A stretch of DNA of 64,000 nt. Source: Pseudomonadota bacterium. Its GTDB lineage: Bacteria; Pseudomonadota; Alphaproteobacteria; Sphingomonadales; Sphingomonadaceae. The position numbers and the translations under genes were made by a program. Below the pieces are notes generated by a model. That model worked only from the letters and a program-made list of their open reading frames with translations. It searched no databases and had not been told where the DNA came from. This document shows, one piece after another, positions 45,765-55,109 of this stretch (position 1 is the first letter of the stretch; each line of letters starts with the position of its first letter). Location: NCBI GenBank assembly GCA_021849075.1, contig JAJZTH010000014.1, positions 1 through 64,000 of the forward strand, written 5' to 3'.

Positions 45765-46338
45765 GACGCTGACGCTGGAAGCGCTCGCGCGCGATATCGC
45801 TGCATTGCGATCGGACATGGCGGTCCTGCTGGCGGAAGCCGGCGCTCGCAGGGTGTTGGGCCAATATATGCGGCTATGCGATGTGCCCCGCCTGCTCTCC
45901 GGCATAGCCGAGAGCGAGCGTTGCCGCGCGATCGCCAATCTTTTCACGCCCGATGCGATCTGGGAAGGCGTGGGCGGAGCACATGGCGCGCAGTTCGGCC
46001 AAATGATCGGCCGTGACGCCATCGCCGCGCATTTCGAACGCTTCTACACGCAGGCCAGCCCGCCGCAGATATTCAACACCCATTATCTGTGTACCGAAAG
46101 CCTGACCGCCAGCGCGGACAAGGCGGAAGGCCATTGGGTACAGTTTCAACCCTGGGTCGACGCAGAGGGGCAGTCCCTTCTGCGCTCCAGCAGGCTTCAT
46201 GTGCAATTTGCCCTGACTGACGGCCAATGGCTGATCGCGCATTATCGAACCGAAAATCTCTTCATCGCGCCGCTGCCCCAACATTGGTGGCAACGGCTGA
46301 TCGAGGAGCCAGCCCTGACGATCGAGGGGCTAATTTAA
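45757..46338 (+). CDS. NTF2-like (SnoaL-type) protein
   Basis: The 193-residue protein has an N-terminal helical segment and a SnoaL/NTF2-like domain (RVLGQYMRLCD, LFTPDAIWEGVGG, IAAHFERFY, HYLCTE, LIAHYRTENLF). This fold serves as dehydratase, isomerase or oxygenase subunit in many pathways. It has no signal peptide. The start overlaps the MFS stop by eight bases, so the two are coupled. A metabolic role on the same unknown substrate is the simplest guess. Confidence 0.78.
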   Translation: MTETLTLEALARDIAALRSDMAVLLAEAGARRVLGQYMRLCDVPRLLSGIAESERCRAIANLFTPDAIWEGVGGAHGAQFGQMIGRDAIAAHFERFYTQASPPQIFNTHYLCTESLTASADKAEGHWVQFQPWVDAEGQSLLRSSRLHVQFALTDGQWLIAHYRTENLFIAPLPQHWWQRLIEEPALTIEGLI

Positions 46339-46429
46339 ATTCGATCCCAATCATCGCTGCAGGAACGACGGCGTCGCGACGGTAAGGAGCCGCGCGCGCA
46401 CCGACATCAATCGAACTAAGGGGTTAATT

Positions 46430-48643
46430 ATGGCGAAGGTCGCTTTTTACCTACGGGGATCCATTCTCGCATCCGCTGTCATGCTCACCCTGCCGGCATC
46501 GGCGCAGACCGCCGCAACGGCGGCAGCCGACGACGCATCGGGCGGCGAGATCATCGTGACCGCCCAGAAGCGGCCGGAACTGCTGTCCAAGACGCCGCTG
46601 TCCATTTCCGCGGTCACGGGCGACGCGCTCAAGACCAATGCGGTGAACGACGCCATGTCGCTTGCCGTTGCGGTTCCGACCGTGCGCATCGAACAGGCCA
46701 ACGGCCTGCGCGTCACCATCCGCGGCGTATCGAGCGCGGACGGCAGTGAAAAGGGCGATCCGTCGGCCGCCTTCATGCTGAACGGCGTCTACCTCGCTCG
46801 CCAGCAGTCGCTTTCCGGCGCATTCTTCGACGTCAGCCGGATCGAAGTGCTGCGTGGTCCCCAGGGCACGCTTTATGGCCGCAACGCCACCGCCGGCGTC
46901 GTCAACATCATCACCAACAGCCCGACCGACAAGTTCGAAGCGGCCGTCAATGGTGAGATCAGCAATTACGACACCTATCGCGTCGATGCGATGGTGAACC
47001 TGCCCGTGACCGAGAAGCTGGCCATCCGCGCGGCCGGCGCTTATAACAAGCATGACAGCTATCTGGTCCAGCGCGAAGGCGAAACCCGCAAGCTGGGTAA
47101 TGATCAGGACGAATATGCATTCCGCCTGAGCGCCGAGCAGAAGTTCGGTGCCGAAGATCAGGGCAGCATCCTTATCATCGGCGACTATGCCCATCAGGGC
47201 GGGGCCGGCCCGCAGCAGCTGCAGATCGGTAATTTCTTCCGCAACCCGACCAGCACCAACCCGACCTTCTACAATAGTTCATCGGCCGACCAGCGCACCG
47301 TCAATTATAATTTCCCCAGCAACCTGCGCCAGGACAACAAGAATTACGGCGTGACCGGCGAGCTGAACTATGATTTCGGCGGCGTGGGCATCACCTATCT
47401 GGGCGGCTATCGCGTCTTTGACCGTTACAATCTCGCCCCGCAGGCATTCCCCAATTCGGGCGCCTATCCCGACCAGGAAATCTCCGGCAAAACCTATTCC
47501 CAGTCACATGAAGCGCGCATCGCCACCACTGGCGACGGTCCGCTGAAGGCGGTTGCCGGTCTGTACTATTTCAAGGAAAAGACCGAGAACCTCGTCACGC
47601 TGCTGCCCAACTATGCCGGCTACAGCCTGTTCGCCTTCCTTCAGGACCCGACCATCGGTGAATCCAAGGCCGCTTTCGGTCAGGCGACCTATAGCGTGAC
47701 CGACAAGCTGCGCGTGACCGGCGGTATCCGCTACTCCAAGGACAAGAAGTCCCGCGTCGGCCGGGTCGTGACCCAGCGGACCTCGACCATTCTCGATCCT
47801 TCGCTCTACACCGTGACGCAGATCAACGATGCGGAACGCTCCTTCTCGAAGGTGACGTGGAAGGCCGGCGTCGACTATGACCTGACCGACAAGGTCATGC
47901 TCTATGCCAACGTCTCCACCGGCTACAAGGCGGGCGGCTTCAATGACGGCTGTTCGACCACCTCCACCTCGATCTGCAATTCGCCGATCAGCGAGGACCG
48001 CCTCTATTACCGCCCCGAAACGCTGACCGCCTATGAAGCGGGCATGCGCGGCCGGTTCATGGACAATGCTCTGACCCTGAACCTGACCGGCTTCTGGTAT
48101 GATTATTCGAACCTTCAGCTCAGCAGCGTGCAGGAACCGCCGGCCCCTCCGGGCCAGCTGACGCTCAACGCCGGCAAGGCGCGGGTGAAGGGCATCGAAG
48201 CACAAGCCGTCATCACGCCGACCAAGCGCGACCGGATCGACCTGTCGTTCAACTATCTGGACGCCTATTACACGCAGTACAGGCCGACGCTGGTGATCGA
48301 CTTCGCCGGAAAGCCGCTCGACAACTCGCCGAAATTCACCGTCCAGACGGGCTATACCCACACCTTCCCGTTGGCCAATGGTGGCGACATCGCGGCCCAT
48401 GTGGATAGCCAGCTCAATTCGGACTATGTGAACACCAACTTCGGCAACGGGGTGCAGTTCCGCTATCCCAGCTATACCAAGAGCAACGCCAACATCACCT
48501 ATACGACGCCAGACGGGCGTTATTCGGTGGGCGCCTTCGTGAAGAATATCGAAAATACGATCACCTTCTCTGGCTATGCCAGCGGGCGCATCTATGTGTC
48601 GGAACCCCGCCTCTACGGCATCCGTGCCGGCGTGAAGTTCTGA
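46430..48643 (+). CDS. TonB-dependent outer-membrane receptor
   Basis: The 737-residue receptor has a signal peptide (cleavage near PASAQT, residue 26), the sphingomonad-type TonB box and plug start (EIIVTAQKRPELLSKTPLSIS), VLRGPQGTLYGRNATAGVVNI in the plug and a barrel to the C terminus (LYGIRAGVKF). TAAGGGG lies before the ATG. It follows the MFS and NTF2 genes by 91 bases, indicating uptake of the compound degraded by this locus across the outer membrane. Confidence 0.93.
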   Translation: MAKVAFYLRGSILASAVMLTLPASAQTAATAAADDASGGEIIVTAQKRPELLSKTPLSISAVTGDALKTNAVNDAMSLAVAVPTVRIEQANGLRVTIRGVSSADGSEKGDPSAAFMLNGVYLARQQSLSGAFFDVSRIEVLRGPQGTLYGRNATAGVVNIITNSPTDKFEAAVNGEISNYDTYRVDAMVNLPVTEKLAIRAAGAYNKHDSYLVQREGETRKLGNDQDEYAFRLSAEQKFGAEDQGSILIIGDYAHQGGAGPQQLQIGNFFRNPTSTNPTFYNSSSADQRTVNYNFPSNLRQDNKNYGVTGELNYDFGGVGITYLGGYRVFDRYNLAPQAFPNSGAYPDQEISGKTYSQSHEARIATTGDGPLKAVAGLYYFKEKTENLVTLLPNYAGYSLFAFLQDPTIGESKAAFGQATYSVTDKLRVTGGIRYSKDKKSRVGRVVTQRTSTILDPSLYTVTQINDAERSFSKVTWKAGVDYDLTDKVMLYANVSTGYKAGGFNDGCSTTSTSICNSPISEDRLYYRPETLTAYEAGMRGRFMDNALTLNLTGFWYDYSNLQLSSVQEPPAPPGQLTLNAGKARVKGIEAQAVITPTKRDRIDLSFNYLDAYYTQYRPTLVIDFAGKPLDNSPKFTVQTGYTHTFPLANGGDIAAHVDSQLNSDYVNTNFGNGVQFRYPSYTKSNANITYTTPDGRYSVGAFVKNIENTITFSGYASGRIYVSEPRLYGIRAGVKF

Positions 48644-48650
48644 TCTGCTT

Positions 48651-48690
48651 CAGCGCCCGGTCATCATGACCGGGCGCTGTCGCCATTTTT
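48651..48690 (+). terminator. Intrinsic terminator after the TonB receptor
   Basis: CAGCGCCCGGTCAT (48651-48664) is the exact reverse complement of 48666-48679, giving a 12-14 bp stem with a very small loop, followed by CGCCATTTTT. It lies seven bases after the receptor stop and shows that the next gene cannot start at the ATG at 48666 inside the stem. Confidence 0.92.
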
Positions 48691-48707
48691 CGGACAGGCA
48701 ATCCGGG

Positions 48708-49682
48708 ATGCTGCTCGACAGACGCCAATGGATGAAGGCCGCAATCGCTTCGGCGATCGGCGGTTCGGCCATGGCATCCCCGCATAGGGGAAGCCGGAAA
48801 CCGGCCGCGCCTTCGCTGGGCGTGCAGTTGTTCATGGCCGAGGAGCAGGCAAGACGCGATCTCGACGCCACGCTCGACAGTATCGCGCAGATCGGCTTCA
48901 CCACGGTCGAGGTTGCGGGCTTTTGCGGCCAGACCCCCGCCGCTCTGGGCCAGGCGATCCGCCGGGCAGGACTTGTTTGCACCAGCGTCCATATGCAGGG
49001 ACGCGATCGGGGCGATGATGCGCCGCATCTGGATCGACCGGTCCAGGCGCTGATCGAGGACGCCCATGATCTGGGCGCCGCCAGGATCGTTCTGGCGTCC
49101 TTCCTCTTCCCTGACGATGCGCCAACACGCGCGCCCAACGAAAGGCTGGCCGCTTATGTCGCGCGCATCGGCAATGTGATGGACGCCAATGCCTGGCGTC
49201 GCAATGCCGATCGGCTGAACAGGCTGGGCGCGCAATTGGCGCGAGCGGACATCCATATCGGATATCATAATCATAATGCCGAATTCGCGCCTCTGGCCGA
49301 TGGCGGCACCGGCATGGACATATTGCTGCGCGAAACGGACCCGGCGCTTGTGGAATTTGAGATGGACGCCGGCTGGGTGGCAGCTGCGGGCAAAGACCCC
49401 ATCACCCTGCTGCGCAGCCATCCCGGCCGTTTCAGGCAGATGCATGTCAAGAATGTCGCGCGCGCCATGCAGTCCAATTTCGCCTTCCGCCAGACGAGTG
49501 CGCCACTCGACAATGGTGCCATAGACTGGCGCGCATTGCTGGACGCCGCCCGCACGAACAGCGTCTGCAATCTCTATATCGAGCAGGACCCGCCCTATAG
49601 CGAAGACCCGCTGCACATTTTACGCCGTAACCATGATTATCTTGCCCCGCTGATGGCCCGATCCGCATCTGACGCTTCCTGA
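48708..49682 (+). CDS. Tat-exported sugar phosphate isomerase/epimerase-like protein
   Basis: The 324-residue protein opens MLLDRRQWMKAAIASAIGG, a twin-arginine signal, then a xylose-isomerase-like TIM barrel (LGVQLFMAEEQ, EVAGFCGQTP, HIGYHNHNAEF, FEMDAGWVAAAG, MHVKNVARA). The metal-binding residues of the family lie in GYHNH and EMDAGW. I chose ATG at 48708 because it gives the Tat signal; the earlier ATG at 48666 lies in the terminator. Export is unusual for an isomerase but is known for proteins acting on glycosides or 3-keto sugars. It precedes a secreted glucosidase by 14 bases. Confidence 0.85.
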   Translation: MLLDRRQWMKAAIASAIGGSAMASPHRGSRKPAAPSLGVQLFMAEEQARRDLDATLDSIAQIGFTTVEVAGFCGQTPAALGQAIRRAGLVCTSVHMQGRDRGDDAPHLDRPVQALIEDAHDLGAARIVLASFLFPDDAPTRAPNERLAAYVARIGNVMDANAWRRNADRLNRLGAQLARADIHIGYHNHNAEFAPLADGGTGMDILLRETDPALVEFEMDAGWVAAAGKDPITLLRSHPGRFRQMHVKNVARAMQSNFAFRQTSAPLDNGAIDWRALLDAARTNSVCNLYIEQDPPYSEDPLHILRRNHDYLAPLMARSASDAS

Positions 49683-49696
49683 AGACTGGAATTTCC

Positions 49697-52279
49697 ATGA
49701 CCCAATATTCTATCCGCGCATCCAGCCAATGCTTCCGCCGCGTCAGGGCCACGGCCATCGCTGCGCTGATGGCTTCGTCCGTCCTTATTTCGCCGCTTGC
49801 GGACCGCGCCAGAGCGCAAAGCGCATCGGCGCCGGCTGAGGCAAGTGCACAGGCCGTCGATGCGCGGGTTCAGGGGCTGCTGGCGCAAATGACGCTGGCC
49901 GAGAAAATCTCCCTGTTGTCGGGCGGCACGCGCTTTGCCACCGCCGCGATCCCGCGATTGAGCATTCCTGCGGTCAAGATGGCGGACGGTCCCAATGGCA
50001 TTCGCGCCAACGAAACCTTCAAGGCGACGTCATTTCCAGCCAGCGTCGCCATGGCGGCGACATGGGACATCGACGCCGCGCGTCAGGTCGGTATGGCGAT
50101 CGGGCAGGAAGCCCGCGCGCTGGATTATTCGATCGTGCAGGGACCGGGCCTCAACATCCAGCGCGTGCCGGTCGGCGGGCGCAATTTCGAATATTATTCG
50201 GAAGACCCCTATCTGAGCGGCCGCATGGCGGTGAACTGGACGCAGGGGCTGCAATCGACCGGGGTCCTCGCTACGGCCAAGCATTTTGCCGCCAATAATC
50301 AGGAACAGGACAGGCTGAAGGTCGACGCCATCATTTCCGAACGGACGCTGCGCGAAATTTATTTCCCCGGCTTCGAAGACGTCGTGAAAGAGGCCAATCC
50401 GGCGATGGTGATGGCCGCCTATAACAAGATTAACGGCGCCCATTCGACCGAGAATAAATGGCTGCTGACCGATGTGCTGCGCAACGAATGGGGCTTTAAG
50501 GGCGTGGTCGTGTCCGATTGGGGCGCAACCCATTCGACAGCGCCCGCCATCAATGCCGGCCTCGACTTTGAAATGCCCGCGCCCGCCAAATATTTCGGCG
50601 CTGATCTGCTTGCGGCCGTGAACAAGGGCGATGTCAGTCAGGCCACCATCGATCGCGCGGCCGGCCACATATTGGCCATGGTGATCCGCAGCGGCCGCAT
50701 GGACGGCTGGACCAAAGGTCCTGATGATGTGGTGGACTCCCCCGCCCATCGCGCGATCGCGCTCAAGGCGGCCGAACATGCGGTCACGCTGCTGAAGAAT
50801 GACGGCAACGCCCTGCCCCTCCTCCCCGCCAAGCTGAAGCGCATTGCGGTGATCGGTCCCAATGCCGATGCACGGATGATCCAGGGCGGCGGCAGTTCGG
50901 AAGTGACCGCCATCCGCGCCGTCACCCCGCTGGAAGGGCTTAAGTCCGTCCTGCCCGCCAATGTGAAGATCGATCATGCCCGTGGCGTCACCAATGATCG
51001 TTTCGCCGCCATGGCCGATCCACGCATGTTCTCGACCACGGCCGACCGCCATGAGCAGGGCCTGACCCAGCGTTTGTGGACCCATGGCAGCATGACGGGC
51101 GAACCGACCCGGACCATGACCGACGATGTGTTCATGCGCTTCTACTTCGGTCCCGATCTGGCCAAGGACCCGCAGAACGACGTCGTGTTGCAATGGACCG
51201 GCTATTTCTGGCCGCCCACCACCGGCGACTATGATTTCAGCATGATCGACCGGGGCAATGTGACGGTGATGCTGGATGGCAAGGCGGTGATCGATGGCTC
51301 ACTCCCCGCGACGCCCTCCCCCATGTTCGGCGGCTTCGGCTGGAAGGAACGCAAGACCAGCGTACATCTGGAGGGCGGCCGCGCCTATGCCTTCCGCATG
51401 GACTTCGCCCCTGCCAAGCACTGGAATCTCGCCTATCGGCTGGGCATTCATGTGCCGACCGGATCGATCGAACAGGCCGTGGAAGCCGCGCGCGGCGCAG
51501 ATGCTGCGGTCGTCTTCGTCGGCAGTTCGGTGACGTCGGAAAGCGAAGAGGCCGACCGGCCCAACATCAAGCTGTATGGCGAACAGGATGCGCTGGTCGA
51601 AGCGGTTGCCGCAGTCAATCCGCGCACCATCGTCGTCGTCAACAGCGGCGGCCCGGTGGAAATGCCGTGGAAGGACAAGGTTGCCGCGATCGTGGAAGAC
51701 TGGTTCCTGGGCAGCGAACAGGGCAATGCCATCGCCAATGTGCTGACCGGCAACAGCAACCCTTCGGGCAAGCTGCCGATGACCTTCCCCAAGAAATTGG
51801 AAGATAATCCGACCTACGCCTATTATCCCGGCAAGGATCTGCAGGCCCATTATGGCGAAGAGTTGCTGGTCGGCTATCGCTGGTATGACGCCAAGGGCAT
51901 CAAGCCATTATTCCCGTTCGGTTATGGCCTGTCCTACACCGATTTTGCCTTCCGCAACCTCAAGGTGAAGCCGGAAGCGGATGGTTGGTCGGTGCGCTTC
52001 CATTTGCGCAACACCGGCAAGCGGTCAGGTGCGGAAGTGGCGCAACTTTATGTCAGCCAGCCAGCCAGCGCAGGCGAGCCGCCCCGCCAACTCAAGCGCT
52101 TCGAACGGATCGAGCTTGCACCCGGCGCCAGCAAGGAAGTGCGCTTCCACCTCACGCGCAAGGATTTCTCCTATTGGGATGACGCCACCAGGTCCTGGAC
52201 GGTTGCGCCGGGCACCCATAGAATTCTGGTCGGCGGTTCATCCGACGCCTTGCCGCTATCGGTCGAATTGAAACCATAA
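49697..52279 (+). CDS. Secreted glycoside hydrolase family 3 beta-glucosidase with PA14 insert
   Basis: The 860-residue enzyme has a signal peptide (cleavage near RARAQS, residue 41), the GH3 N-terminal barrel with the nucleophile in VVSDWGA (Asp274), KHFAANNQE, a PA14 domain from about 475 to 590 (FWPPTTGDYDF), the GH3 C-terminal domain and a fibronectin-like tail (LFPFGYGLSYTDF onward). PA14-bearing GH3 enzymes hydrolyse beta-glucosides, often of aromatic or oligosaccharide aglycones. It forms a pair with the Tat-exported isomerase-like protein. Confidence 0.93.
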   Translation: MTQYSIRASSQCFRRVRATAIAALMASSVLISPLADRARAQSASAPAEASAQAVDARVQGLLAQMTLAEKISLLSGGTRFATAAIPRLSIPAVKMADGPNGIRANETFKATSFPASVAMAATWDIDAARQVGMAIGQEARALDYSIVQGPGLNIQRVPVGGRNFEYYSEDPYLSGRMAVNWTQGLQSTGVLATAKHFAANNQEQDRLKVDAIISERTLREIYFPGFEDVVKEANPAMVMAAYNKINGAHSTENKWLLTDVLRNEWGFKGVVVSDWGATHSTAPAINAGLDFEMPAPAKYFGADLLAAVNKGDVSQATIDRAAGHILAMVIRSGRMDGWTKGPDDVVDSPAHRAIALKAAEHAVTLLKNDGNALPLLPAKLKRIAVIGPNADARMIQGGGSSEVTAIRAVTPLEGLKSVLPANVKIDHARGVTNDRFAAMADPRMFSTTADRHEQGLTQRLWTHGSMTGEPTRTMTDDVFMRFYFGPDLAKDPQNDVVLQWTGYFWPPTTGDYDFSMIDRGNVTVMLDGKAVIDGSLPATPSPMFGGFGWKERKTSVHLEGGRAYAFRMDFAPAKHWNLAYRLGIHVPTGSIEQAVEAARGADAAVVFVGSSVTSESEEADRPNIKLYGEQDALVEAVAAVNPRTIVVVNSGGPVEMPWKDKVAAIVEDWFLGSEQGNAIANVLTGNSNPSGKLPMTFPKKLEDNPTYAYYPGKDLQAHYGEELLVGYRWYDAKGIKPLFPFGYGLSYTDFAFRNLKVKPEADGWSVRFHLRNTGKRSGAEVAQLYVSQPASAGEPPRQLKRFERIELAPGASKEVRFHLTRKDFSYWDDATRSWTVAPGTHRILVGGSSDALPLSVELKP

Positions 52280-52336
52280 GGCCGACAAAGAAGCGGAGCG
52301 CATTCTGGCCATTGCGATGTCGCGACTTGGGTGATC

Positions 52337-52367
52337 AAATCATGGGGGGAATGTCCCCCCATGATTT
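52337..52367 (+). repeat. 14-bp perfect inverted repeat
   Basis: AAATCATGGGGGGA (52337-52350) pairs exactly with TCCCCCCATGATTT (52354-52367) across three bases, and further with a single bulge to 52333-52372. It lies 58 bases after the glucosidase stop. There is no T tract, so it may be a terminator variant or a mobile-element end. Confidence 0.7.
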
Positions 52368-52592
52368 GGATCGCCGCTCTATTTGCCTATGCCTTCACCC
52401 GATGATCCGAATTTTCGGTGCGCAGATGTCGTTCACTGCGACATTGGAAATATGGGCGGGGATGGAGGGACATATTATGTTTCATGCAATATGCTGCCCC
52501 CACCTTTGAGACCTGAGCGGGATGAAAATTCCATGAACCGCGCTGATAGTCCTTTTTGCGATATGTCTGTCTGGTGATAATTGCCTGCGCGC

Positions 52593-52614
52593 CAAAACGG
52601 TCTTGGGAAGACCG
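52593..52614 (-). terminator. Intrinsic terminator of the dehydrogenase operon
   Basis: On the minus strand CGGTCTT, three C, AAGACCG forms a 7-bp stem followed by TTTT, 16 bases after the stop of the aldehyde dehydrogenase gene. It marks the end of the minus-strand operon from 58206. Confidence 0.75.
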
Positions 52615-52629
52615 GGCGTGCATCGCCAC

Positions 52630-54069
52630 CTACAGGTTCGCCACAACAACGGCGCGAGTGTTGAGATAGGCGTCCAGTGCCTCTGGCCCGCCTTCGGTCC
52701 CGTAACCGGAGTCCTTGATGCCGCCAAAGGGCAATTCCGCCGTCCCCATCGCCGGCGTATTAACCCACAACATACCGACCTCTACCCGTCGGGCGAGCAG
52801 ATCGGCATGGGCGAGCGATCGGGTGAAGGCGTAACCAGCCAGACCAAAAGACAGCCGGTTGGCTTCCGCTATCGCCTCCTCCAGCGTGTCGAAACCCCGC
52901 AGCCCCACGACTGGGCCAAAAGGTTCGTCGTTGAACAGGCGGGCATGGGTGGGCACGTCCGCCAATATGGTGGGCTGCCAGAAATTGCCGACACTGCCGA
53001 TACGATGCCCGCCGGCCAGCAGCCCGGCTCCGCCATCGACGGCATCCTGAACAAATTCTGCCATAGCGGTTAGACGACGGTCATTGGCCAAAGGCCCCAT
53101 CTGCGTCCCATCCGCCAAGCCGTCGCCGACCTGAAGGCTGTCGGCATAGTCGACCAAAGCCCTTGCAAACGCATCCTTGACGCTATTGTGGACGAGGAAA
53201 CGGGTGGGAGAGATGCAAACCTGCCCAGCATTGCGGAATTTGGCGGTGCCCACGCTTTTAACCGCCAGTTCGACATCGGCATCGTCGCACACGATCACCG
53301 GCGCGTGGCCGCCCAGTTCCATCGACACGCGCTTCATGTGCCGGCCGGCTTGCGCAGCCAGCAACTTGCCCACCGGTGTCGACCCGGTGAAGGTGATTTT
53401 GCGGATGATCGGACTGGCGATCAGATATTCGGAGATTTCCGCCGGGTCGCCAAAAACCAGCCCCAGCACGCCGTCGGGCAGTCCGGCGTCCTGAAAGGCG
53501 CGAACCAGCGCCGCCGGACTGGCCGGCGTTTCTTCAGGCGCCTTGACGATCATGGAGCATCCGGTGGCCAGCCCTGCCCCCAATTTGCGCACCACCTGAT
53601 TGATCGGGAAATTCCAGGGGGTGAACGCCGCGACCGGGCCGACCGGATCTTTCACCACCATCTGGCGGGTGGACAGGCTGGTGCGGTGCGGCACGATGCG
53701 CCCATAGACGCGAAACCCTTCCTCCGCGAACCAGTCGATGATGTCGGCGCCGGCCATCACCTCCGTTTTCGCCTCCACAAGAGGCTTGCCCTGTTCCAGG
53801 GTCAGGATACGCGCAATGGCGTCGGCCCGATCGCGCAGCAGATCGGCAGCCTTGCGCATGATCTTGCTGCGTGCGGCGGGGGTAAAATCGCGCCACGTCT
53901 CAAACCCCCGTTGCGCCGCGACGAGCGCACGGTCGAGATCGGCAATTCCCGCATGCGCAACACGGCCTATCTCTTCGCCCGTTGCAGGGTTCACCACCGC
54001 GATCGAGCGGCCGTCGGCTGCATCCTGCCACATATTGTCGATGAAAAGCCGGGTATCGGGATAGGTCAT
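52630..54069 (-). CDS. NAD(P)-dependent aldehyde dehydrogenase, succinate-semialdehyde type
   Basis: The 479-residue enzyme has the catalytic Cys285 ([11 protein letters not shown]), Glu251 (MELGGHAP), Asn153 (PWNFPI) and Lys176 (KAPEETP). [11 protein letters not shown] is the nucleotide-binding loop. The closest pattern is GabD-like, that is succinate-semialdehyde dehydrogenase. It ends the minus-strand operon with the ABC transporter and flavin monooxygenase, so it may oxidise an aldehyde produced by oxygenolytic cleavage. Substrate inferred. Confidence 0.88.
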   Translation of the reverse strand: MTYPDTRLFIDNMWQDAADGRSIAVVNPATGEEIGRVAHAGIADLDRALVAAQRGFETWRDFTPAARSKIMRKAADLLRDRADAIARILTLEQGKPLVEAKTEVMAGADIIDWFAEEGFRVYGRIVPHRTSLSTRQMVVKDPVGPVAAFTPWNFPINQVVRKLGAGLATGCSMIVKAPEETPASPAALVRAFQDAGLPDGVLGLVFGDPAEISEYLIASPIIRKITFTGSTPVGKLLAAQAGRHMKRVSMELGGHAPVIVCDDADVELAVKSVGTAKFRNAGQVCISPTRFLVHNSVKDAFARALVDYADSLQVGDGLADGTQMGPLANDRRLTAMAEFVQDAVDGGAGLLAGGHRIGSVGNFWQPTILADVPTHARLFNDEPFGPVVGLRGFDTLEEAIAEANRLSFGLAGYAFTRSLAHADLLARRVEVGMLWVNTPAMGTAELPFGGIKDSGYGTEGGPEALDAYLNTRAVVVANL

Positions 54070-54189
54070 GGGTTCAAGGCTCCAGAATATGGAAGACGGG
54101 AAATGACCGACGGAGAGGATGAGAGGACGGTCATGCTTGCAGGCTTAGCCTAACTTGATCCAGCCCGTTTATCGAGGACGGAAGGCCGC

Positions 54190-55035
54190 TTAATCGGCAA
54201 TCGCTCCGTCCTGCAGTGCATATTTCTTCAATATCGCCAGATAGCTGCCGTCCCGTCGGGCACTGTCCAGAGCCAGCGACAAGGCCCTTTGCAGATCCGG
54301 CCGGTCCCTGGAAACGACGAAGCCGGACCGCATTTCCTGCCCCCGTAATATGCCGGGCGACAGCGCCAGCTTGGGATTGCGCCGCGTAATGTAGATGCCC
54401 GGCCCCTTGGCCACCATATAGCCGTCGCCCCGTCCATTGGACAGCGCCAGATAGGTATTGAGCGGATCGCCATAAACGTCGATGCCAACAGGCTTGCGTC
54501 CCGACTGGACACATGCGTCGCTGATGGACTGAATGACCGGAAGCTGGCCGCTGCCTACGGTCGCGGCAAGCTTGCGCCCGCACAGATTGTTGATATCGAC
54601 ATCGGTCGTCCCCTTGCGCACCAGCAACGCATAATCCGTCCGAAAATTCGGGACATAACGCAGCACTTTCTCCCTTTTGGGCGTGATGCCAAGCTGCCCA
54701 AGCGCGACGTCGAAACGCCGGTTGCGGATGGATGGGATAAGCGTGGCGAATTTGATATCTGAAATCTGCGGCCTCACCCCCAGCTTGCGGGACAACAGGG
54801 TGATAAGGTCGATCTCCATCCCGGTGATCCGGCCATGATCGATCCAGTTGAACGGCGCCCACACCATGCCGCCAGCGACTTTCAACACGCCTGATTGCCG
54901 CACGGATTCCGGCAGAGCAGCGCGGGCTTCGGGAACGACGGCCTGCGCATAAGCAGGCGTCGTCGCCACATTCCACGGACTGACCAACGCCATCACCGCA
55001 CCGGCAATATTCCAACCAAAGAGCGAACGGGCCAT
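54190..55035 (-). CDS. ABC transporter substrate-binding protein, polar amino acid type
   Basis: The 281-residue protein has a signal peptide (cleavage near TPAYAQA, residue 31) and a family 3 solute-binding fold: SGVLKVAGGMVWAPFNW, GMEIDLITLLSRKLG, RRFDVALGQLGITPKRE and LALDSARRDGSYLAILKKY. It delivers the ligand to the permease and ATPase encoded upstream. The flavin monooxygenase gene between them indicates that the ligand is the substrate or precursor for oxidation. Confidence 0.9.
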   Translation of the reverse strand: MARSLFGWNIAGAVMALVSPWNVATTPAYAQAVVPEARAALPESVRQSGVLKVAGGMVWAPFNWIDHGRITGMEIDLITLLSRKLGVRPQISDIKFATLIPSIRNRRFDVALGQLGITPKREKVLRYVPNFRTDYALLVRKGTTDVDINNLCGRKLAATVGSGQLPVIQSISDACVQSGRKPVGIDVYGDPLNTYLALSNGRGDGYMVAKGPGIYITRRNPKLALSPGILRGQEMRSGFVVSRDRPDLQRALSLALDSARRDGSYLAILKKYALQDGAIAD

Positions 55036-55109
55036 CCGCTAATCCCCTATCCACAAATGAGCATTCGTGGCCGGACCGTAAGAACATGCCCCGCCGATGA
55101 GGCGCTGCG

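Larger units (their letters stand above)
52280..52629. other. 350-base noncoding stretch with inverted repeat
   Basis: No convincing gene lies here. The region holds a perfect inverted repeat at 52337-52367 and a terminator for the opposite strand at 52593-52614. The middle part has short open frames without ribosome sites and may be a decayed insertion-element end; I could not confirm this. Confidence 0.6.

Noticed and set aside
48666..48707. Upstream ATG as start of the isomerase-like gene
   Set aside because: It is inside a perfect terminator stem, and the Tat signal begins at 48708.
52387..52629. Minus-strand open frame of about 80 codons in the noncoding gap
   Set aside because: No ribosome site, no recognisable motif and it runs across a terminator; at most a decayed element.
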